Source: Kribbella flavida DSM 17836
Lineage (GTDB): Bacteria; Actinomycetota; Actinomycetes; Propionibacteriales; Kribbellaceae
Assembly (NCBI RefSeq): GCF_000024345.1
Contig: NC_013729.1
Location: forward strand, 6,448,001 to 6,512,000
Reading direction: 5' to 3'
DNA: 64,000 nt
Part shown: one piece after another, positions 28,777 to 37,249 of the stretch
Layout of the letters: each line of letters begins with the position of its first letter
How positions within the stretch are numbered: the stretch's first letter is position 1
Program-made: the position numbers and the translations under genes
Notes under the pieces: model-generated
Told to the model about the DNA's origin: nothing
The model's input: only the letters and a program-made list of their open reading frames with translations
Databases searched by the model: none

Positions 28777-29073
28777 TCACTTGCTGACGATGGCGAGGAT
28801 GTCGCGCGCGCCCAGGATCAGGTAGTCCTGGCCGTCGTACTTGACCTCGGTGCCGCCGTACTTGGAGTAGATGACCTTGTCGCCGACGGCGACGTCCAGC
28901 GGGACGCGGTTGCCGTTGTCGTCGATGCGGCCGGGGCCGACGGCGAGGACCTCGCCCTCCTGCGGCTTCTCCTTGGCGGTGTCCGGGATCACCAGGCCGG
29001 ACTTCGTGGTCTGCTCGGCTTCGAGCGGCGCAACGAGGATACGGTCCTCGAGCGGCTTGATCGTGACCGACAC
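28777..29073 (-). CDS. groES: Co-chaperonin GroES
   Basis: 98 residues. Family landmarks: IKPLEDRILV, mobile loop EAEQTTKSGLVIPDTAKEK, VGDKVIYSKYGGTEVKYDGQDYLIL. GTG start with an ideal GGAGG seven bases upstream. First gene of the groES-groEL transcript, with two CIRCE operators 95-167 bases upstream. Confidence 0.97.
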   Translation of the reverse strand: MSVTIKPLEDRILVAPLEAEQTTKSGLVIPDTAKEKPQEGEVLAVGPGRIDDNGNRVPLDVAVGDKVIYSKYGGTEVKYDGQDYLILGARDILAIVSK

Positions 29074-29167
29074 TTGCTGACCTCCACGGTCGAGTTCTTG
29101 TCTGTGTTCACCCTGCGTCAGGCGGCCGTCCCGCCCGTGCCGTCGCGGGGGTCAGGGGCCGGGGCCG

Positions 29168-29194
29168 CTGGCACCCTCGGGTGGAGAGTGCCAA
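29168..29194. promoter_or_regulatory. Second, degenerate CIRCE-like site
   Basis: CTGGCACCC - 9 bases - GAGTGCCAA: the right half is near consensus, the left half has three departures from TTAGCACTC, and the spacer is exactly nine. Lies between the perfect-spacing CIRCE and groES. Confidence 0.6.
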
Positions 29195-29213
29195 CAACGA
29201 ATCTAGGCCGCGA

Positions 29214-29240
29214 TTAGCACTCGGTCAACTCGAGTGCCAG
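29214..29240. promoter_or_regulatory. CIRCE operator (HrcA site)
   Basis: TTAGCACTC - GGTCAACTC - GAGTGCCAG. The left half is the exact CIRCE consensus, the right half departs at two positions, and the spacer is the canonical nine bases. Located about 140 bases upstream of groES. HrcA repressor binding at such sites gives heat-shock induction. Confidence 0.9.
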
Positions 29241-29402
29241 AAAGTCCGCCCGCGGCGAACAAGGCCGGGCCGTCCGGCGGCCGTCCGGGAGGGTGAGCGA
29301 GCCGGTACATTCCGCGATCGAGGGCTGGGACTTCCCGTTCGGACATGGGACCGTTCTCGGTGAGGGTCCCGCCCGGCCGGGATCACAGCACGAGGAGCCC
29401 AG

Positions 29403-30023
29403 ATGAAACTTCGCTTCGCGTTCCCGAAACCGTCCAAGCCGTCCACCCGGGCCCTGGTCGCGGTCGCCGCGCTCGTGATCAGCCCGATCGCCGTCGCCGG
29501 CCTCGCCGCGGCAGGTGACCGCCCGGACCCCGCCTCCGAGAAGCAGCCCCCAGCAGCCGGCGCACCCGCAGCTGCGCCGAACACAGCCGGAGACGCCGCC
29601 GGCGACGCCGGAGACGCCGGCGTACGGACTGCTGCTGCGGCCGGGCTGGAGCAGTGCCGCAGTGCTCGACTGGTAGCGGCCTCGAACGGCTGGGGCGTGC
29701 CGCTGCCATCGGTCTGGGAGAGCAGCAACACCCGGTGCAACCTGCGGTACGGCGACAACCCGCACCGCGGCGGTGAGCGGTTCGGCGATCCCGATACCGC
29801 CATCCGGACCCTGCAGCGCAACCTGAACTACTGCTACGGCAGCAAGCTCACCATCGACGGCGTCTACGGCAGCAACACCCGCGCGATCGTCATGCAGGTG
29901 CAGAAGCGCCACAAGCTCGCCGCTGACGGTATCTACGGACCGCAGACCCGCTCGACGATGAACTGGCGTCTCTACCACTCGGCCAAACGGATCTGGAGCA
30001 GCGGCTGCTACAGCCCGGTCTGA
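29403..30023 (+). CDS. Exported peptidoglycan-binding-domain protein
   Basis: 206 residues. Basic N-terminus and a hydrophobic stretch at 17-38 act as signal peptide or anchor, followed by an Ala/Gly/Pro linker (to about residue 75). The C-terminal half holds a PG_binding_1 repeat: IRTLQRNLNYCYGSKLTIDG, VYGSNTRAIVMQVQKRHKL, ADGIYGPQTRSTMNW. Four Cys residues could form disulfides outside the cell. No catalytic domain, so it is a wall-binding accessory protein. Divergent from groES. Confidence 0.85.
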   Translation: MKLRFAFPKPSKPSTRALVAVAALVISPIAVAGLAAAGDRPDPASEKQPPAAGAPAAAPNTAGDAAGDAGDAGVRTAAAAGLEQCRSARLVAASNGWGVPLPSVWESSNTRCNLRYGDNPHRGGERFGDPDTAIRTLQRNLNYCYGSKLTIDGVYGSNTRAIVMQVQKRHKLAADGIYGPQTRSTMNWRLYHSAKRIWSSGCYSPV

Positions 30024-30045
30024 ACCACCAGCGCAGAATGGGCGC

Positions 30046-31215
30046 GTGACACCCGACTCGATCACGGCGCTGCTCGCACCGCCGGGTGCTGACGCGTTGG
30101 CGGAAGCCTGCGCCGCGTTCACACCGGGCAACGAGCTGCAGCTGGTCGAGAAGCTCCGCCGCCGGTACGACGCGGCTGTGGTGACCGCAGCGGTCACTCA
30201 GGCGTCTCTGCGGCACCGGGCGGTCGCCAAGTTCGGTGCGGCCGACGCAGCGCGCATGTACTTCACGCCGGACGGGCTGGAGCAGTCCACGCGTTCCACT
30301 GTCGCGTCCCACCGGGCTGCTCGGATCGCTGCGGCCCTACCTGGCGCGTCGGTGGTGGACCTGGGGTGCGGCATCGGCGGCGACCTCGTGAGTGCCGCCC
30401 GCGCCGGACTCCGCGTCACCGGGGTCGAGCGGGACCCGGCAACGGCCGCCGCGGCTCGCGCGAACCTGGCTGCGCTGGGCCTGCCCGGCGAGGTGATCAT
30501 GGGTGATGCGGAGCAGCAGGACGTCACGCAGTACGAGGTGGTGTTCGCGGATCCGGCGCGGCGGGCGGACGGGCGGCGCGTGTTCGACCACAACGCGTAC
30601 TCCCCGCCCTGGTCCTTCATCACCGAACTGCTGGCCGGCACGGCGTGCGTGAAGGTCGCGCCGGGCATCCCGCACGACGCCGTACCGGCTGGGGTCGAGG
30701 CGGAGTGGGTCAGCGACTCCGGTGAGGTCAAAGAGGCAGCTCTGTGGTCCGGCAAGCTGTACGCCGGTACTGCGCGACGCGCGACGCTCCTGCCCGGCGG
30801 AGCCGCCGTGGACTCTGCGCCGGAAGCCGAGGTAGGTCCGGTCGGGCAGTACATCTACGAGCCGGACGGCGCGATCATCCGCGCCGGGCTGGTCACTGCG
30901 GTCGCCGCGGAGGTCGACGGCTGGCTACTCGATCCGCGCATCGCCTACGTCACCTCGCCGTTCCTGGTGCAGACGCCGCTGGCATCGGCGTACGAGGTGA
31001 TCGAGACGCTGCCGTACCGGGAGAAGGCGCTGAAATCATGGGTCCGGACCAACGACATCGGCACGCTGGAGATCAAGAAGCGCGGCGTGGACGTGGATCC
31101 GGCGGTCCTGCGCAAGAAGCTCGCGCCGAAGGGCTCGGCCGCCGCCACGCTCATCGTCACCCGGGTCGGCCGGGACGCCGTCGCCTACTCCTGCCGGCGG
31201 ATCACCAGGTCTTGA
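30046..31215 (+). CDS. Class I SAM-dependent methyltransferase with THUMP-like C-terminus
   Basis: 389 residues. SAM motif I VVDLGCGIGGD at 103-113, acidic motif II GVERD, and VFADPARR as motif IV. The C-terminal ~100 residues (from RTNDIGTLEIKKRGVDVDP onward) match the THUMP-like domain found in actinobacterial members. The THUMP-like domain suggests an RNA substrate, but none is established. GTG start 22 bases after the previous gene. Confidence 0.85.
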   Translation: MTPDSITALLAPPGADALAEACAAFTPGNELQLVEKLRRRYDAAVVTAAVTQASLRHRAVAKFGAADAARMYFTPDGLEQSTRSTVASHRAARIAAALPGASVVDLGCGIGGDLVSAARAGLRVTGVERDPATAAAARANLAALGLPGEVIMGDAEQQDVTQYEVVFADPARRADGRRVFDHNAYSPPWSFITELLAGTACVKVAPGIPHDAVPAGVEAEWVSDSGEVKEAALWSGKLYAGTARRATLLPGGAAVDSAPEAEVGPVGQYIYEPDGAIIRAGLVTAVAAEVDGWLLDPRIAYVTSPFLVQTPLASAYEVIETLPYREKALKSWVRTNDIGTLEIKKRGVDVDPAVLRKKLAPKGSAAATLIVTRVGRDAVAYSCRRITRS

Positions 31216-31990
31216 GGCGACTTGCGCTGACGTCGTATTCGAACATACAATCGAACCGCGAGCGGGCCTCCGGGAGCCTGCCGACGGGCGAGGTGCTGCG
31301 CTCGTGCCGACGACTCCCGGAGGCCCGCCACTAGGGAGACGGGCCCTAGTCATCGCGGAGAAGCATGCTGTTCATGTCGGTCGGAGAGGCTGACGCCCTA
31401 CCCGGCCCAGCCGCTGGCCGTTCCCTGGGGCCCGAGCGGCGAAGGTCGGCCCCGGGCCATACACCCGATGAGACAGGCGTCCGTAGGGGTCTCACGCGTC
31501 GCGACGATGTTGAACGACGCCAACGGGACGGCGGTGGGCGGTAGGTATCGACCGCCAGGCACTGGCTGCTCGCGAGGCGAAAGCCGCAAAGCTCGACCCG
31601 CACGGCGTGCCAGGACGGCAGCGTGCACGCCGCTCGCCGAGTTCGCCAGTGACAGCCGCGGGGGCGACCTGCGCACGGGGCTCGGCAAGTAAGAGGCCAG
31701 GCACGTCCTGCTCTCGGTTGTCGTCGAGCGTGGTCAGCCCCGGCTCGCCGAGGTGCGGACCAGCGCGTTGTCCCGGGGCGAAGCAACACCAACGCAGCCG
31801 CCCGAATGCCTGCAGCGCACTTCCCCGCGCTGCAGGTGACGCGCGCCCGCAGCCCGACGCCGGCCCGCGGCGGCACGGTCGGTCGCGGCCGCCTTCCCGT
31901 ACGGCGCGCGGCTCGACCGACGAGTGGGCAGAACTGCCTGCCGGCTGATGAGCGGAAACTACTGTCTTTCGGGTCGAGCCGGGGAGGGAC
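31216..31990. other. 775-bp gap without a convincing gene
   Basis: Open frames exist on both strands but have skewed composition (very Arg/Ser/Pro-rich), no clean start and no family resemblance. GC at third positions is not typical of coding DNA. It contains a 15-base hairpin (31262-31328), a following 7-base one (ACTAGGG/CCCTAGT at 31330-31350), and otherwise nothing I can name. A decayed gene is possible. Confidence 0.5.
31262..31328. terminator. Perfect 15-bp stem downstream of the methyltransferase
   Basis: GCGGGCCTCCGGGAG (31262-31276) pairs with CTCCCGGAGGCCCGC (31314-31328). The 37-base loop holds a GCCGACG direct repeat. About 47 bases after the methyltransferase stop. No U-tract; a GC-rich actinobacterial-style terminator or a structured element. 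Confidence 0.45.
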
Positions 31991-32887
31991 ATGGACGCCG
32001 GGTTGCAGCTTCCGCCGGAGGTTGGTGTGGTGATTGCGCGGGAGTGGGGCGTGGACTGCGGCGACGGGGGCGTACGGCTGACGGGTGGGGAGGACTCGGC
32101 GGCGTACCGGGTCGGGGAGGTCGTGGTGCGGGTGGGGCCTCTCCAGCGCGGGTCGGCGGTGATGGAGTGGTGTCACGGGGTTGCCGAGGCTGCGGCTTGT
32201 CTGGGTGAGGTAGTGGTGCCGTTGCGGACGGACTCGGGGGCGAGCGTCGTGCGGGTAGCGGGGCGGCCGGTGAGTGTGTGGCCGTTGGTGGCGGGGCGGT
32301 GGTTGGAGCTCGGGAATCCGGCGGAGGTCGAGCAGGCGGCTCGGTTGCTGGCGCGGGTGCACCGGGAACTGCGGGGCGTGCAGCTGCCGCCTCGGCCGGA
32401 GGTGTCCTATCTGGAGCCGGCCGCGGAGGTACACGATCCGGCGGGCTTGGCCGGAAGCGCCGAGTTCGATCGGTGGCGTGACGTACTGCGGGACGAGCAG
32501 CTGGATCGATGGCTGGGCGAGTTCTGGCGGCGTGCGGCGAAGCAGCCGTTGCACGGGGACTACTACCGCGGCAATGTCCTGGTGCACGACGGCCGGATCG
32601 CCGGGTTGATCGACTGGGACGAGTCGTGGGTCGGCGCGCCGGAGATGGAGCTGGCGGGGGCGGCGCGGGAGTTCGGCGAGCACTGGTCGACGGATCTCCG
32701 CCGGGCGCAGCAGTTCGTTGCCTGGTACCACGACGAGGGCGGCACCGCCGCCATGGACGACGAGACGATGGTGCAGCTGATCAGGCATCGGCTGCGGGCG
32801 GAGGTCGTGCAGTTCGCCGACGCGGCGGATCCGGACGACGACTATCACGCTCGGCAGGTGCAGCTCTTCAGCGAGCTCCGGCCGTAG
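31991..32887 (+). CDS. Aminoglycoside-phosphotransferase-family kinase
   Basis: 298 residues, APH/choline-kinase fold. Catalytic HGD at 188-190 in HGDYYRGNVLVHDG, and the metal-binding DWD at 208-210 in GLIDWDES. The N-lobe has AYRVGEVVVRVGP with the likely nucleotide region. Many members phosphorylate sugars, homoserine or small metabolites rather than antibiotics, so the substrate is unknown. Starts after an AGGGAC-like site, and ends ten bases before a convergent hydrolase. Confidence 0.8.
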   Translation: MDAGLQLPPEVGVVIAREWGVDCGDGGVRLTGGEDSAAYRVGEVVVRVGPLQRGSAVMEWCHGVAEAAACLGEVVVPLRTDSGASVVRVAGRPVSVWPLVAGRWLELGNPAEVEQAARLLARVHRELRGVQLPPRPEVSYLEPAAEVHDPAGLAGSAEFDRWRDVLRDEQLDRWLGEFWRRAAKQPLHGDYYRGNVLVHDGRIAGLIDWDESWVGAPEMELAGAAREFGEHWSTDLRRAQQFVAWYHDEGGTAAMDDETMVQLIRHRLRAEVVQFADAADPDDDYHARQVQLFSELRP

Positions 32888-32896
32888 CCATAGGCC

Positions 32897-33640
32897 TTAA
32901 AGGGTATCGATGACCGGCAGGCGCAGGCGGCTGGCGGCGATCTGGGCGACGCCGAGCGGCAGCGCTCCGGCCGAGTGCCAGGTCGGCAGCGGGTCGACCC
33001 GGTCGGCGTCGGTGGTCAGCGCGGGGCAGGTGCCGTCGGCGTCGAGGGCGTAGGTGACAAAGCGGCGGACCAGCTCGTCCCAGTCCTTGGCTCGGTAGAG
33101 CATGGCGTGCTTCTCGCCCTCCACCGGCAGCATCGCGACCGGCACGCCGGCCGTCCGCAGCCGCCGCGCGTACGCCGTCGTCGCCGCCAGCGAGGTGATC
33201 CGGTCCGCGGTGCCGTGGGCGAACACCACAGGTCCACGCAGAGCGACCAACGGCTCACCGACCGGCAGCCAGGGCGCCAGGGCGAGCACACCGCCGACCA
33301 ACGGGTGATTGCCAGCAGCAACTACCGCGCGGCCGCCCATCGAGTGGCCGATCAGGATCACCCGGTCGTAGCGCAGAGCCAGCCGGTCCAGCACCGCGCG
33401 CAGATCGGCGGCGGGATGCGCGGCGGACCCGTTCCAGCCTTGGTAGCGGTAGCGCACCAGGCCGATCGCCGCCCGCGGTGCCGCCGAGCGCGCAGCCACC
33501 GCGAACGGCCACATCCGCAGGATCGGCGGGCGCCAGACGTGCGGGGCCGCGGTCGAGTTCTCCATGCCGCCGTGCGCGAGCAGGACAAGATCCGTCGCGC
33601 CCGCCGGCGCCGCGACCAGATCGATCCCCGGAGCTGTCAT
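32897..33640 (-). CDS. Alpha/beta hydrolase
   Basis: 247 residues. LLAHGGMEN near the N-terminus, nucleophile elbow ILIGHSMGGRAVV (GxSxG), acid in VFAHGTADRITS and His in EGEKHAMLYRA. Resembles dienelactone-hydrolase-like cytosolic hydrolases; no signal peptide. Substrate unknown. Downstream of the tsaD operon on the same strand, 66 bases away. Confidence 0.8.
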   Translation of the reverse strand: MTAPGIDLVAAPAGATDLVLLAHGGMENSTAAPHVWRPPILRMWPFAVAARSAAPRAAIGLVRYRYQGWNGSAAHPAADLRAVLDRLALRYDRVILIGHSMGGRAVVAAGNHPLVGGVLALAPWLPVGEPLVALRGPVVFAHGTADRITSLAATTAYARRLRTAGVPVAMLPVEGEKHAMLYRAKDWDELVRRFVTYALDADGTCPALTTDADRVDPLPTWHSAGALPLGVAQIAASRLRLPVIDTL

Positions 33641-33706
33641 CCGCGCCCACAGTACAAGGCCGCCCCGACAGCTTCGCTCACCACCGCCGCCGCACGGAAG
33701 GACCGG

Positions 33707-34153
33707 TCAGGCTCGGCCGTACAGGACAGCGGGGTCGTGACTCACGGCCAGGAAGCGCTCCGGTTGCTCCAGGTCCTTGAACCCGTACGACCGGTACAGC
33801 TCGTGGGCGTCCGCCGTCGCCAGCATCGTGCGCCGCACGCCGCGCAGGTCCGGGTGCTCCAGCAGGGTCGACACCACGAAGCGGCCGAGCCCGTGCCCGC
33901 GGTACTGCTCCTGCACGAACACGTCCGCGATCCACGCGAACGTCGCCCGGTCCGTCACCGCCCGGGCGAAGCCGACCTGCGTGCCGTCGGACGCATAGAC
34001 GCCGAGACACAGACTGCCCGCGACCGCCTTCCGCACGACCTCCCGCGGAACCCCCGGCGACCAGTACGCCGTCCGCAGGAACCCGTGCACGACGTCGAGG
34101 TCGATCCGCGCCGGGTCGTCGTCGGCGACGAACTCCCCCGAGGTCCACTGCAT
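33707..34153 (-). CDS. GNAT-family N-acetyltransferase
   Basis: 148 residues. Acetyl-CoA-binding loop around VFVQEQYRGHGLGRFVV (Q-x-x-G-x-G/A), then LYRSYGFKDLEQPERF. Similar to single-domain GNATs that acetylate amino acids or small amines; target unknown. Its ATG shares one base with the tsaD stop (TGATG), so it is the last gene of the alr-tsa operon. Confidence 0.82.
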   Translation of the reverse strand: MQWTSGEFVADDDPARIDLDVVHGFLRTAYWSPGVPREVVRKAVAGSLCLGVYASDGTQVGFARAVTDRATFAWIADVFVQEQYRGHGLGRFVVSTLLEHPDLRGVRRTMLATADAHELYRSYGFKDLEQPERFLAVSHDPAVLYGRA

Positions 34154-35205
34154 CAGTTCAGCACCGTGGTGATCGGCATCGACGAGTCGGCCGGCAGGCC
34201 CAGCGGCGACGGCGTCTTGCCGGCCCGCACGAGCTCCGAGCCGAGGGCGGCCACCATCGCGCCGTTGTCCGTGCACAGTCCCGGCCGGGGCACCCGAACG
34301 GCGATCCCCGCGGCGGCGCAGCGCTCCTCGGCCAGCTGGCGCAACCGGGAGTTCGCCGCGACGCCGCCGCCGATCAGCAGGTGCTCGTAGCCGCGGTCCT
34401 GGCAGGCGTCGATCGCCTTGCGGGTCAGCACGTCGCAGACCGCTTCCTGGAACGCGGCGGCGACGTGGTTCACCGGCACGTCCTCGCCGTCGCGGCGCTT
34501 CGCCTCGACCCAGCGCGCGACCGCGGTCTTCAGGCCGGAGAAGGAGAAGTCGAACCGGTGCCGCTCCAGATCGCGCTGGCTGGTCAGCCCGCGCGGGAAC
34601 GTCACGTACAGCCGGTCGCCGCCGTCCCGTGCCGCTTTGTCGACATAGGGACCGCCGGGGAACGGCAGGCCGAGCACCCGGGCCACCTTGTCGAAGGCCT
34701 CCCCCGCGGCGTCGTCGATCGTGCTGCCCATCGGCTCGACGCCCTCGGTGATGTCCTCGACCGCCAGCAACGACGAGTGCCCGCCGGAGACCAGCATCGC
34801 GATCGCGCCCTTGGGCAGGTCACCGTGCTCCAACGTGTCGACCGCGACGTGCGCGGCGAGGTGGTTCACGCCGTACAAGGGCTTGTCGAGCGAGAGCGCG
34901 AGGCCCTTGGCGGCGGCGACGCCGACCAGCAGGGCGCCGGCCAGGCCCGGACCGCTGGTGACGGCGATCGCGTCGACGTCGGACGGTTTCACCCCGGCGG
35001 TCTCGCAGGCGCGCCGGATCGTCGGCACCATCGCCTCCAGGTGCGCGCGGCTGGCCACCTCCGGCACGACGCCGCCGAACCGGGCGTGCTCGTCCACGCT
35101 GGACGCGATCGCGTCGGCGAGCAGCGTGTGCCCGCGCACCAGCCCGACACCGGTCTCGTCGCAGGACGTCTCGATGCCGAGGATCAGGGGCTCGTTCTCA
35201 GTCAT
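34153..35205 (-). CDS. tsaD: tRNA N6-threonylcarbamoyladenosine transferase subunit
   Basis: 350 residues, the catalytic subunit that transfers threonylcarbamoyl to A37 of ANN-decoding tRNAs. N-terminal GIETSCDETGVGL, metal ligands His115 and His119 in GVNHLAAHVA, SGGHSSLL, and C-terminal GGGVAANSRLR and DNGAMVA. Works with TsaB and TsaE, both upstream in the same operon. The ATG overlaps rimI by eight bases; upstream in-frame sequence is rimI shadow. TsaC is not in this window. Confidence 0.97.
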   Translation of the reverse strand: MTENEPLILGIETSCDETGVGLVRGHTLLADAIASSVDEHARFGGVVPEVASRAHLEAMVPTIRRACETAGVKPSDVDAIAVTSGPGLAGALLVGVAAAKGLALSLDKPLYGVNHLAAHVAVDTLEHGDLPKGAIAMLVSGGHSSLLAVEDITEGVEPMGSTIDDAAGEAFDKVARVLGLPFPGGPYVDKAARDGGDRLYVTFPRGLTSQRDLERHRFDFSFSGLKTAVARWVEAKRRDGEDVPVNHVAAAFQEAVCDVLTRKAIDACQDRGYEHLLIGGGVAANSRLRQLAEERCAAAGIAVRVPRPGLCTDNGAMVAALGSELVRAGKTPSPLGLPADSSMPITTVLN

Positions 35206-35647
35206 GGTCCTTCTCCTGCCGTCGCATGATGACGGCGTCCTCGCCGCCGGCGTAGTAGTTGCTCCGCCGGCTGATCTCCTCGAAGCCGAACGCCCGGTAC
35301 AGGGCGATCGCAGCTTCATTGCCTGCAGCAACTTCCAGCAGGACGGTCCGGTCGGGGTGCGCGGCCAGCGCCGCGGTCAGCAGTTGCCGGCCGATGCCCG
35401 TACGCCGGTGCGCCGGGTCGACGGCGATCCGGAGCAGGTCCACCGGGTCGTCGGTCGCGGGCGGCACCAGCAGTACGGCGTACCCGGCGAGCGCGCCTTC
35501 GTCGGCGACCAGCACGCGCCGGTCCGGCCGGGTGAACTCGTCGGCCCAGGAGGTCTCGCTCCACGCGTCCTTCGGGAAGCAGGCGGCGTCGAGCGCGACC
35601 ACCGCGGGGCGGTCGGCCGGTCCAGCGAGACGGATGGCGGGTCTCAT
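35198..35647 (-). CDS. rimI: Ribosomal-protein alanine N-acetyltransferase
   Basis: 149 residues, GNAT fold with acetyl-CoA loop VDPAHRRTGIGRQLL and C-terminal ALYRAFGFEEISRRSNYYAGGEDAVIM, characteristic of RimI, which acetylates the N-terminal Ala of S18. Its position between tsaB and tsaD is the standard actinobacterial arrangement. ATGA overlap with tsaB. Confidence 0.92.
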   Translation of the reverse strand: MRPAIRLAGPADRPAVVALDAACFPKDAWSETSWADEFTRPDRRVLVADEGALAGYAVLLVPPATDDPVDLLRIAVDPAHRRTGIGRQLLTAALAAHPDRTVLLEVAAGNEAAIALYRAFGFEEISRRSNYYAGGEDAVIMRRQEKDHD

Positions 35648-36312
35648 CGGGGCAGCACGCTCTTCGGGCCGCCGGACAGGGTGACATCCGGGCGACGCAG
35701 GTACAGCGGGTCCGGGGCGGTGACCTGCAGCGTGCCGGTTGCGACGCCCTGGGCGAGGACCTCGGCCGACGGGTACTCGAGGACGCCGGTGGCGTCGACG
35801 CCGAGAGCTTCGCCGTACAGGACGGCGCCGCGGCCGATCACCGGCAGGCCGGCGAGCACGTGGGCGACGTCGGCGGGCTTGTCGACGGCCGGTCCCTCCA
35901 GGCGCCGGCGGCTCCCATCGGCGGCCGGTCCGTCGTACAGGGCCCAGTAGATCTCCTTGCGCCGGGCATCGGTGGCGACGGCAACGGGCAGCGCGAGGTC
36001 CGACTGCTTGGCCAGGACGTCGAGGCTGCAGACGCCGACCACCTCGATGCCGAGCACGTCCGCCATCGTCCGGGCCGTCACCAGCCCGACCCGCAAGCCG
36101 GTGAACGGTCCGGGGCCGGTGCCGACGGCAATCTTCGTCAGATCCTGCACGCCGGCGCCCGCGGTGGCCAGCACCTCGGCGATCGCCGGTGCGAGCAGTT
36201 CCCCGTGCCGCAAGGCGTCCACGCTCGTCGACGAGCCGGCCACCACCCCGGACACCGGGTCCGCCAGCGCCACCGTCACCGCAGCACTCGAAGTGTCAAA
36301 AGCAAGCAGCAC
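35644..36312 (-). CDS. tsaB: Threonylcarbamoyl-adenosine complex subunit TsaB
   Basis: 222 residues, inactive ASKHA paralogue that dimerises with TsaD. LLAFDTSSAAVTVAL at the start, the GTGPGPFTGLRVG motif and GVCSLDVLA are diagnostic. GTG start one base after the tsaE stop. Confidence 0.94.
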   Translation of the reverse strand: MLLAFDTSSAAVTVALADPVSGVVAGSSTSVDALRHGELLAPAIAEVLATAGAGVQDLTKIAVGTGPGPFTGLRVGLVTARTMADVLGIEVVGVCSLDVLAKQSDLALPVAVATDARRKEIYWALYDGPAADGSRRRLEGPAVDKPADVAHVLAGLPVIGRGAVLYGEALGVDATGVLEYPSAEVLAQGVATGTLQVTAPDPLYLRRPDVTLSGGPKSVLPR

Positions 36313-36313
36313 G

Positions 36314-37249
36314 TCAGTTCCCCTCGGAGGTCGCGTTCGCGGTCAGCCGTACGCCGGTGGTGGCCCAGCGGGGGCCGGCGGGGGCGATCCGCAGCGCTCG
36401 GGTCTCGTCGGTGTCGTCGTCGCCGCGGGTGATGGTGAGGTCGAGGCGGTCGGGGGCCAGCGACTCGGCCAGGCCGTGGCCCCACTCGACGACCGTGACG
36501 GCGTCGTCGAGGGACGCGTCGAGGTCGAGGTCGTCCAGCTCCGCGATGCCGCCGAGGCGGTACGCGTCGACGTGCACCAACGCCGGTCCGCCGACGAGCG
36601 ACGGGTGAACCCGGGAGATCACGAAGGTGGGCGAGGTGATGTCGCCCCGCACCTTGAGCCCGGCCCCGAGGCCCTGGGTGAAGGTGGTCTTGCCCGCCCC
36701 GAGGTCCCCCGACAGGACCAGGACGTCGCCCGCCCGCAGCTGACCGGCCAGTTCCTCCGCGATCGCCCGCATCTGCTCGGCCGTCGGCACGGTCAGCTCG
36801 ACCGGCAACGCCTTGGCGTGCATGAGGTTCTGCCCTTCGCGCGCGACGACCGAGTAGCCCCGGCGCTGCCAGAACTCCGCCGTCTCCGGCAGCTCGACCC
36901 GCGCGACCAGGCGCACCCGCGTCATGCCGCGCTGCCGGGCCGCCTCCTCCGCGCAGCCGACCATCGCCGACGCCACCCCGCGGCCCTGGAACCGCGGGTT
37001 GACCGACACCCGGCGCAGCTCCAGCACGTCGCCGTTGTGCTGGAACAGCATCGCGCCGGCCGGCTCGCCGCCGATCCGCGCCAGCAGCCCGCCGTACGCC
37101 GTGACGGCGGCGGCGACGGTGGCCGCGTTCTCGGTCAGCGCGGTGGACGGCGGGTCCAGCGTGCGCCGGTTGGCGAAGGCGTGGTGGATGACGCCGACGA
37201 TCTCGTCCACGTGCTCGGCCGTGGCGTCCACCACGTGCAGGTCGGTCAT
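36314..37249 (-). CDS. tsaE: Fused GNAT acetyltransferase - TsaE ATPase
   Basis: 311 residues in two domains. Residues 1-145: GNAT, with acetyl-CoA loop VNPRFQGRGVASAMV (84-98) and FWQRRGYSVVAREGQ. Residues 150-311: TsaE, with Walker A GDLGAGKT at 181-188, SPTFVISR, HVDAYRLGG and VTVVEWGHGLAE. TsaE powers the t6A cycle. A single frame covers both domains without a stop, and the linker carries no strong start, so it appears to be a genuine fusion, with the GNAT N-terminal. The acetyltransferase substrate is unknown. Starts at the ATG overlapping the hydrolase stop (ATGA). Confidence 0.93.
   Translation of the reverse strand: MTDLHVVDATAEHVDEIVGVIHHAFANRRTLDPPSTALTENAATVAAAVTAYGGLLARIGGEPAGAMLFQHNGDVLELRRVSVNPRFQGRGVASAMVGCAEEAARQRGMTRVRLVARVELPETAEFWQRRGYSVVAREGQNLMHAKALPVELTVPTAEQMRAIAEELAGQLRAGDVLVLSGDLGAGKTTFTQGLGAGLKVRGDITSPTFVISRVHPSLVGGPALVHVDAYRLGGIAELDDLDLDASLDDAVTVVEWGHGLAESLAPDRLDLTITRGDDDTDETRALRIAPAGPRWATTGVRLTANATSEGN

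Noticed and set aside
31346..32848. 500-codon minus-strand frame covering the gap and the phosphotransferase
   Set aside because: Most of it mirrors the phosphotransferase; the part in the gap has no family resemblance or clear start.
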